Part shown: positions 58,409 through 64,000 of the stretch, piece by piece
Position numbering within the stretch: the stretch's first letter is position 1
Layout: each line of letters starts with the position of its first letter
Assembly: GCF_000026365.1 (NCBI RefSeq)
Contig: NC_012996.1
Span: 1,612,001-1,676,000 of the forward strand
Direction: 5' to 3'
Length of the DNA: 64,000 nt
DNA from: Zygosaccharomyces rouxii
Lineage: Eukaryota; Ascomycota; Saccharomycetes; Saccharomycetales; Saccharomycetaceae
The notes under the pieces: generated by a model
Told to the model about the DNA's origin: nothing
The model's database searches: none
The model's input: only the letters and a program-made list of their open reading frames with translations
Position numbers and translations under genes: made by a program

Positions 58409-59330
58409 TATGAGAGCTTGGGATTCGTCTGAATTGGATATCTAACTGACAAGAAACACCAGAAGAAGCGAATCTAGAATAGGATTTAAAGAAGGTACTC
58501 AGGATTAATTGAAGTGAAAAAAAAAATCAGATATTGAGATGAGGGTCGAGAAAGAGTTGCGTCCCTCCGATTGAAAATTTCAAGAACTGTTCTCAGAGTT
58601 TCTTCGAGGGTGTCCGGGTTGTTGTAATTTATGCGCGAAGAATCCAGCACGATGCGCTGTGACTGTAAAAAGCCGAACATCTCCCCATTTACATCCGGAC
58701 ATTATTGACAATTTTTTTTTTCAAATGAAAAAGTTTGAGTAACGCGAAACACGCAAAAGACGAAAACAAACGCGTAAACTTTAACGCGTGTGTAGGCGTG
58801 TCCGATGCTAACAGGGATATGTCCGAGATCCCGTGATATTCACATGATATATATTAGAAGGTCGTTTGAAGGTAATTAAAGAATTTGCAGGGTGCCAGAC
58901 AAGATCAGTCTAAATCTCGCGATACTGGGATGGTAAAGCACGGTTCATTTGTAATCCGCCAAGGCACGTGATCATGAGAAAGAAAGTTAGCCGCTCACTT
59001 TTCAACTAATAACTGAAATTCGTAGGAATTAGTCCCTAGGCTCATCAAAATGCTTGGATACTTTAATGCTTAAGTGCTCTTATACTTAAGCAACTCAATT
59101 AAACTGCCCTTTGTATCCACGCTCGTCGACAATGACATATGTTATTTTGAAGCCTATGTCAACATGCAAGGAATCAATCATCAAACCCGTTTAAGGCGTA
59201 TTCCGTCTTCAAACGATCCAAGACTGTCTAATCCATCCAATCCAAAGCTTGGTGGGAAAACTCTCATTACTTTAACTCTCATTTCTATTGTTTCTCTTAT
59301 CAGTCCCACATCTCCTTCCAATTGCATACC
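58409..59330. promoter_or_regulatory. Divergent promoter region ASC1/APL2
   Basis: This 922-base gap contains a Rap1-like site ACATCCGGACATT (58691-58703), about 285 bp upstream of ASC1, as in many ribosomal-protein genes. A T-run lies at 58714-58722 and a CACGTG at about 58965. A GTG-initiated frame across the APL2 start is not called. No RNA gene was seen. Confidence 0.5.
58691..58703 (+). promoter_or_regulatory. Rap1-like site upstream of ASC1
   Basis: ACATCCGGACATT differs by one base from the common ribosomal-gene Rap1 site ACATCCGTACATT. Position and orientation fit the ASC1 promoter. Confidence 0.6.
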
Positions 59331-61511
59331 ATGCCTCCTCTGGATAAACGTATAAAGAAGTTTCTTAAGAACTCAATTAGAGTGGCCCCCAAAATATCAA
59401 ATAAGGGCGAATTGGCGGAACTAAGGTCTGGTCTTGTCAGTCAATATCCTCAAACTAGAAAAGATGCCATCAAGAAAACTATTCAACAAATGACTTTGGG
59501 TAAAGATGTTTCCTCTTTGTTCCCCGATGTACTAAAGAACATAGCTACCAATGATGTTGAACAAAAGAAATTAGTCTACCTATATGTGATGAATTATGCA
59601 GAAACTCATCCCGAACTATGTATCTTGGCAGTTAACACTTTTGTTACAGATGCACAGGATCCAAATCCGTTGATCAGATGTATGTCAATCAGAACCATGT
59701 CGATGATCCGTGTGGACAAAATTTTGGAATATGTTGAAATACCGCTACGTAGAACCTTGCAAGATGATAATCCGTATGTGAGGAAAACTGCTGTAATCTG
59801 TGTGGCAAAATTATTTCAATTGAACAAAGAATTATGCATAGAGTTAGGTGTTTTAGAAGATTTGGTCTGTGCACTTGACGATAACAATCCAATGGTGGTA
59901 GCAAATGCAACTGCCTCCTTATCCGAAATTAATGCAATGGATCCAACGGTAGTGTCATTATTAGATTTGATCCAATCACATGTATCTCAGTTCTTGTTGG
60001 CATTGAACGAATGTACAGAATGGGCAAGAATTACAATCCTGGGGGCCTTAGCGGAATATACGGCTAGAGATTGCGTGGAGGCTCAAGAGATTATCGATAG
60101 AGTTACCGCGCATCTACAGCATGTGAATCCGGCTGTGGTTCTATCGAGCGTAAAAGTCATTATTAAAAACCTGGTTCAAATAGAACCTGAGTCCAAGAGA
60201 ATTGTTATGACTAAATTATCATCAGCACTAGTATCGATCATGTCAACGCCGCCTGAAATGCAATATGTGGCTTTAAGAAATATTCGCATAATACTGGAGA
60301 AATACCCAACTTTGTTGACTAAAGAGGCAAGGATCTTTTACGTTAAATTTAATGATCCTTTATATGTGAAATTGGAAAAAATCGATATCCTAGTTAGATT
60401 AGTGGACCCAACCAATCTAAAACAATGTTCGGTATTAATGAGGGAATTGAAAGAATACGCCATGGAGTTCGAACCTGAATTTGTATCAAGGGCCATCCAG
60501 GGGTTGGCCCAATTGGCCATTAAATGTGGTGATGTGAAATTTGTTTCTAAAACTTTTGAAATACTATTAGACTTGTTAGAATCTCAAGAGGCATTAAAGA
60601 ACGATTGCTGTATCGCCGTTTGTGATCTACTGAGACATGCAGTGGGTAACGAAAAATTGGCAACGGATGCTTGCCAACTGTTGAGTACATGGCCTGTCAA
60701 CGAAACTTTACTGTTATCCGATTCTGCTAAGTGTAATTACGTTTGGCTGATGGGTCAGTATCCAAATAAATTTGATGAATTACAAGATAAATTATTGTGT
60801 TTCATCGAAAATTTTGTGGAAGAAGAGCCGTTGACACAGACATCCATCTTGGTTACGGTGGTTAGGTTACATTCCAAGCTACCGGGTTCCGTCTTACAAA
60901 ATGTACTAGAATTGGCTACAAATCAAATTCAGGAATTAGATGTTAGGGATATGGCTATAATATATTGGAGATGTCTCTCGATGCCCAATTCAGACCAACT
61001 CATAGCCGAATTATGCTCATCAGTATCACCGCAAATTGAAAACACCCTGCATACTTTCACATCTGACGTATTGGAGAAATTACTCACAGAGATTTCCAGT
61101 GTAAGCTCCATCTATTTCAAACCCCAATTCGATGGTCCTCGCGGTGCTGTACGTCATCATAATGTAGTAAGAGGTAGACACATCGACGAATTAAAGGATT
61201 TGGCGAAGAACGAATTGGCAAGAAAGGCAAATGATGATGTACTATTAGATTTCGATGACGATGAAGAAGATTTAGTGTCCCCACGTTCCTCTATGGCTGG
61301 CGGTAGAGCCCAATCCCACATGGACGATCTAGATACTTTATTCGATTTTGGTACCTCTTCATCATCTCAAAATAACGGCAACGACAACATAGACAAGGGA
61401 GTAGCGGACTTGAACCTAGGACAAGCAGAGCAACAACAAAACCAACAACAACAAACTCAGACACAGAGCAAAATTAATTCCAACACGCAAGATCTCTTAG
61501 ACCTTTTCTAA
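59331..61511 (+). CDS. APL2: AP-1 clathrin adaptor beta subunit Apl2
   Basis: The 726-residue beta-adaptin consists of HEAT/ARM-like repeats (L-D-x-x-N-P-M-V-V-A-N-A, P-Y-V-R-K-T-A) and an acidic C-terminal hinge, with a clathrin-box-like L-L-D-L-F at the very end. Apl2 (YKL135C) has 726 residues. It is the beta subunit of AP-1, sorting proteins between trans-Golgi and endosomes. The ATG at 59331 was chosen over the TTG 9 bases upstream. Confidence 0.96.
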   Translation: MPPLDKRIKKFLKNSIRVAPKISNKGELAELRSGLVSQYPQTRKDAIKKTIQQMTLGKDVSSLFPDVLKNIATNDVEQKKLVYLYVMNYAETHPELCILAVNTFVTDAQDPNPLIRCMSIRTMSMIRVDKILEYVEIPLRRTLQDDNPYVRKTAVICVAKLFQLNKELCIELGVLEDLVCALDDNNPMVVANATASLSEINAMDPTVVSLLDLIQSHVSQFLLALNECTEWARITILGALAEYTARDCVEAQEIIDRVTAHLQHVNPAVVLSSVKVIIKNLVQIEPESKRIVMTKLSSALVSIMSTPPEMQYVALRNIRIILEKYPTLLTKEARIFYVKFNDPLYVKLEKIDILVRLVDPTNLKQCSVLMRELKEYAMEFEPEFVSRAIQGLAQLAIKCGDVKFVSKTFEILLDLLESQEALKNDCCIAVCDLLRHAVGNEKLATDACQLLSTWPVNETLLLSDSAKCNYVWLMGQYPNKFDELQDKLLCFIENFVEEEPLTQTSILVTVVRLHSKLPGSVLQNVLELATNQIQELDVRDMAIIYWRCLSMPNSDQLIAELCSSVSPQIENTLHTFTSDVLEKLLTEISSVSSIYFKPQFDGPRGAVRHHNVVRGRHIDELKDLAKNELARKANDDVLLDFDDDEEDLVSPRSSMAGGRAQSHMDDLDTLFDFGTSSSSQNNGNDNIDKGVADLNLGQAEQQQNQQQQTQTQSKINSNTQDLLDLF

Positions 61512-61630
61512 GAAAGCTCATCTAATAGACCTCGGTTCTTCCATCACTCATATAAATATATATTTTTAAGGTATGTACAAAGTTATGCAAAGGGAACAGT
61601 ATTTCATGCACTTGCAAAATATATCATCTA

Positions 61631-61951
61631 CTAACTTCTACTTCTCTTAATTTGCTCCTCCAGTCTATTGATTTTCCTTTCCACTATCTTATCCCTTTCC
61701 TGATCTAGGTATTTCGTATCCACTTGATAGAAAAGTATACATTCAGTCATCTTATCACGCTGTTTCTCACATGCAGGAAACAACTTAAGACCATTAGCCT
61801 TGGCACATTCTGCCATTGACCTCACTAAATCATCACATTTCTTATATGCTGTCTGCTTCAAATTCGAGCGAGCTTCCTTCTCTTCTCGAGGTGAAAGCAC
61901 CCATATAGGCAATCTAGCATCGTGGTTCGAAATATTTGAGCCTTGAGACAT
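61631..61951 (-). CDS. CMC1: Mitochondrial intermembrane copper protein Cmc1
   Basis: The 106-residue twin C-x9-C protein has pairs C-x9-C in M-A-E-C-A-K-A-N-G and a second pair at P-A-C and E-C. The R-L-P-I-W-V-L-S-P-R-E-E block matches Cmc1 (YKL137W, 111 residues). Cmc1 is imported through Mia40 and helps cytochrome c oxidase assembly. The frame extends upstream to 62077, but the conserved protein begins at the ATG at 61949-61951; the longer form is not needed. Confidence 0.94.
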   Translation of the reverse strand: MSQGSNISNHDARLPIWVLSPREEKEARSNLKQTAYKKCDDLVRSMAECAKANGLKLFPACEKQRDKMTECILFYQVDTKYLDQERDKIVERKINRLEEQIKRSRS

Positions 61952-62119
61952 GATACTCGGGTGCTCTTGGGCTCTTTTTATCACTCTAGTCTCGGCTAAT
62001 ATTTCGTTATGTATTTGAACTTTTTTCAACAACCCAGGTGAATAGAAAAAAAAATACTCTTGTACTGGCCATCTCATCGTTACAACAATATACTAGAATA
62101 AAAGCTCGAAATATCCATT

Positions 62120-62515
62120 ATGTTTGGTCCATTCAAGGCTACTAATGCACTATTCGGGGGTCTGCTTTGGAAAGTTCCTTGGAGGATGTCTTCTCACCAG
62201 AAGCAAAGGGTTAGAGATAGATTGAGAGATGTTGATGGTGTGGTTAAACAGATCAATTTAGGTCTTCACGTTCAAAGGTGTGAAACCAAAGACATTCAAT
62301 ATGATGAAGCCATTAATGCCCGTAAGATGTTCAAACCTAGAGTCAAATCTCTGCGTCTTTTGAACAAACCGTCCGTTTTCCCCAGAGAATCTCAAATGTC
62401 ATCAAAGGATAAATACAGTGTGTTTGATAAGAAAGCTCGTGGATACAGAAAGGGCATCCACAAAGTTCCAAAATGGACTAAATTGTCGTTGAGGACAAAT
62501 CCTCGTTTCTTCTGA
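62120..62515 (+). CDS. MRPL31: Mitochondrial ribosomal large-subunit protein bL... MrpL31
   Basis: The 131-residue basic protein starts M-F-G-P-F-K and contains [21 protein letters not shown]. The length and sequence match MrpL31 (YKL138C, 131 residues), a 54S subunit protein. Read the name as MrpL31; no bacterial counterpart is asserted. It is divergent from CMC1 across 168 bp, as in S. cerevisiae. Confidence 0.96.
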   Translation: MFGPFKATNALFGGLLWKVPWRMSSHQKQRVRDRLRDVDGVVKQINLGLHVQRCETKDIQYDEAINARKMFKPRVKSLRLLNKPSVFPRESQMSSKDKYSVFDKKARGYRKGIHKVPKWTKLSLRTNPRFF

Positions 62516-62552
62516 TTTATTCTCCTTGTAAATATAATGTGTGTACCTTCCT

Positions 62553-63179
62553 TTATGATGTAAAGTTCGATTTAGACTTCGATATTTTCTCCCAAATAAA
62601 TTTAGTTTTGAAGAAATCACTTAGATCACTGTCGATTGGTAAGATATCAACATCGTTATTAGGATCCTTTATTAGTACCTGGCCATTTTCTTGATCAATG
62701 ATGACCCCCATAGATCTATAAAGTTTTAGCTTCAAAATATTGGCCCTTGCAACTGGATCTTGTAGAAGTTGGCTCTCATCAGGAGATTCTGAAGAATCTT
62801 GGTCTCTAGTATCCTTAACCAATTTTACTATTTTCTCGTCTAATTCGCTTCTCATAGATACGATGGACTGTTCCAATTCGTCTAATTCCTTTACGTAGTC
62901 GACAATCTGTCTTTGACTTGCCAATTCTTGAGATTCCTGTCTCACTCGATCTAAAGATGTGGTCAATTCATTTACCTGATCATTTTCGGTTTTCAATTGC
63001 GATTCCAACGTCGATATCTCTCCCTCTTTGGAAGCTAACTTTTGTCTTGACTGTGCTTGTATTTGATCCAACTTTTCATCTATGCCACCAATTGCAGCAA
63101 CATCCTCTTGAATGATAAAATTTTCCCTTACTTGCCTCAGTAGCTCTGCTGGATTCTCTAACAGTTCATTACTCGCCAT
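62553..63179 (-). CDS. SPC24: Ndc80 complex kinetochore subunit Spc24
   Basis: The 208-residue protein has a long coiled coil (about 35-130) and a C-terminal globular RWD-type domain (about 155-205), as in Spc24 (YMR117C, 213 residues). Spc24 pairs with Spc25 and binds inner-kinetochore receptors (Cnn1, Dsn1). It is a second kinetochore gene in this window, beside HSK3. Start ATG at 63177-63179. Confidence 0.93.
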   Translation of the reverse strand: MASNELLENPAELLRQVRENFIIQEDVAAIGGIDEKLDQIQAQSRQKLASKEGEISTLESQLKTENDQVNELTTSLDRVRQESQELASQRQIVDYVKELDELEQSIVSMRSELDEKIVKLVKDTRDQDSSESPDESQLLQDPVARANILKLKLYRSMGVIIDQENGQVLIKDPNNDVDILPIDSDLSDFFKTKFIWEKISKSKSNFTS

Positions 63180-63210
63180 CTTTTCTGCAATTCTTTTCTT
63201 ATGATATACA

Positions 63211-63234
63211 TATATCTATATCTATATCTATATC
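63211..63234. repeat. (TATATC)4 microsatellite
   Basis: Four perfect TATATC units lie in the 121-base divergent promoter between SPC24 and HSK3. Confidence 0.85.
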
Positions 63235-63300
63235 GGTTAAAGATACTTGGATCTAAGCTCATCACGGCCTTAATACAAACAATAAAGACACCAACAAGAC

Positions 63301-63513
63301 ATGACAAATTCAACCAAAGAGCGTCAGTACGCTCATATGGCTCAACAGCTACAAGTACTACAAGCTAATTTGGCAGAAACTTCACGTCAGTTGGAAGTAA
63401 TGTCAAGACAGTGCAATAAGAATATCGTCGGTCAATTGGGTAGAGTACATGCAAGTTGGTTTATGGCAAGTAATAGACACTTCGAGGAAGAGATGTTAGG
63501 TAGAAATAAATGA
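63301..63513 (+). CDS. HSK3: DASH complex subunit Hsk3
   Basis: The 70-residue helical protein matches Hsk3 (YKL138C-A, 69 residues), a small subunit of the DASH/Dam1 ring that couples kinetochores to microtubule ends. The heptad-like L-Q-V-L-Q-A-N-L-A-E-T block gives a coiled coil. The position between SPC24 and CTK1 agrees with gene order. Confidence 0.93.
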   Translation: MTNSTKERQYAHMAQQLQVLQANLAETSRQLEVMSRQCNKNIVGQLGRVHASWFMASNRHFEEEMLGRNK

Positions 63514-63577
63514 AACGAAGAGACATTATACGAATTAATTAGAATTACATGCTTCTTATTTTTGATAATTTGCTTTT

Positions 63578-64000
63578 CTATTTACCATTAGTCGATTGTG
63601 TTTGTGATTGTGATTGTGATTGTGATTGTGATTGAGATTCTCGTTTTGATGCCTGTTCCTCCATTTTCCTCTGTTTCCTAGCTAATTTAACTTCATATTC
63701 ATGGCAACCAGCATATCCTTCTAAGACAAGCGGTTCTGGTTGAGGGTCTTCTTTGAAAAATGGACTCTGTAATGCCGTTGTTGCTGATAACCTTTTGTCC
63801 TGATTATAATCAAGGAGACCCTCAGCTAATTGGAAACACGATTCTGATGGAATCACATTGCCAAATCTATTTCTAAAGACAGTTGGATACTTTTCACTGT
63901 GTTGTGGTATGACCATAAAAAACCAAGGCATCTCAAATAAATTAGGCCATTGATCAATCGTTGGTGTCCCCATGATTTTGAAAATAGAATCCAATTGTTC
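63578..64000 (-). CDS. CTK1: CTD kinase catalytic subunit Ctk1, C-terminal part (partial gene)
   Basis: The frame continues to the right edge; 140 codons plus stop are visible. It contains the end of a CDK kinase domain (F-K-I-M-G-T-P-T, D-K-R-L-S-A-T-x-A-L-Q-S) and the C-terminal block P-E-P-L-V-L-E-G-Y-A-G-C-H-E-Y-E-V-K-L-A-R-K-Q. These match Ctk1 (YKL139W), the CTDK-I kinase that phosphorylates Ser2 of the RNA polymerase II tail. The C-terminus ends in an S-Q repeat encoded by a 6-bp microsatellite, where S. cerevisiae has an Asn/Asp-rich tail. Confidence 0.95.
   Translation of the reverse strand, partial: EQLDSIFKIMGTPTIDQWPNLFEMPWFFMVIPQHSEKYPTVFRNRFGNVIPSESCFQLAEGLLDYNQDKRLSATTALQSPFFKEDPQPEPLVLEGYAGCHEYEVKLARKQRKMEEQASKRESQSQSQSQSQSQTQSTNGK
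63604..63636. repeat. (TGATTG)n microsatellite in CTK1
   Basis: About five TGATTG units encode the Ser-Gln repeat in the C-terminus of Ctk1 on the minus strand. Slippage can change its length without changing the frame. Confidence 0.85.

Noticed and set aside
59074..59355. 93-codon frame across the APL2 start
   Set aside because: It begins with GTG, overlaps the conserved APL2 start in another frame, and has no similarity.
61952..62077. Upstream extension of CMC1 (42 extra codons)
   Set aside because: The conserved protein begins at the ATG at 61949-61951, and the extension has no similarity to Cmc1 and crosses the short divergent promoter.

Overview
This is nuclear DNA of a budding yeast of the family Saccharomycetaceae. 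Genes are dense and nearly intron-free. Two have classical yeast introns (GTATGT, TACTAAC, CAG/ACAG), and almost every protein has an obvious Saccharomyces cerevisiae counterpart. Gene order points to a lineage that did not undergo the whole-genome duplication, because genes that in S. cerevisiae are split between two paired chromosome regions are interleaved here. One case is GCN1-DSD1-MDS3-YIP4-EMP24 (chr VII L) with GLC7 (chr V R). Another is SPG4-ILV2-MYO5-EUC1-MED11-FOL3-YMR114C-MGR3-ASC1-SPC24 (chr XIII) with OCT1-APL2-CMC1-MRPL31-HSK3-CTK1 (chr XI). A third is single TPO2/3, VPS62/TDA6 and BTN2/CUR1 genes next to CBF2. A Zygosaccharomyces/Torulaspora-type yeast fits best; the genus cannot be fixed from the sequence alone. 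Gene names and comparisons with S. cerevisiae come from recall of those proteins, not from a search.

Layout. 1-12.3 kb: 5' end of GCN1 (translation control), DSD1, MDS3, YIP4, spliced GLC7, EMP24. 12.5-12.75 kb: tRNA-His and tRNA-Lys at a synteny junction. 13.3-20.9 kb: BTN2/CUR1 with a heat shock element, VPS62/TDA6, CBF2/NDC10 (kinetochore) and a TPO2/3 polyamine exporter. 20.9-21.8 kb: a convergent gap with clustered GATAAG and AGGGG motifs, a hairpin and tRNA-Val. 21.8-25.7 kb: four tandem, diverged CWP1-like cell-wall protein genes. 26.1-29.9 kb: MTC2, UTP11, YPF1. 30.2-39.5 kb: CBC2, FDH1, STT4, UBC12 and a small putative mitochondrial protein. 40.2-64 kb: the SPG4 to CTK1 block, including ASC1 with snR24 in its intron, one unrecognised 269-residue gene, and the 3' end of CTK1 running off the window.

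Most of the window is ordinary conserved housekeeping sequence. The accessory part is the CWP1-like cluster and the gap beside it. There, paralogs have diverged in their C-termini: two keep a GPI-type tail and two do not. In one of these an in-frame stop precedes a hydrophobic tail-like stretch. No transposon, virus, CRISPR array or horizontally acquired system was recognised. I translated the ends of split or partial genes by hand and moved several starts from near-cognate codons (TTG/GTG) to the first conserved ATG.
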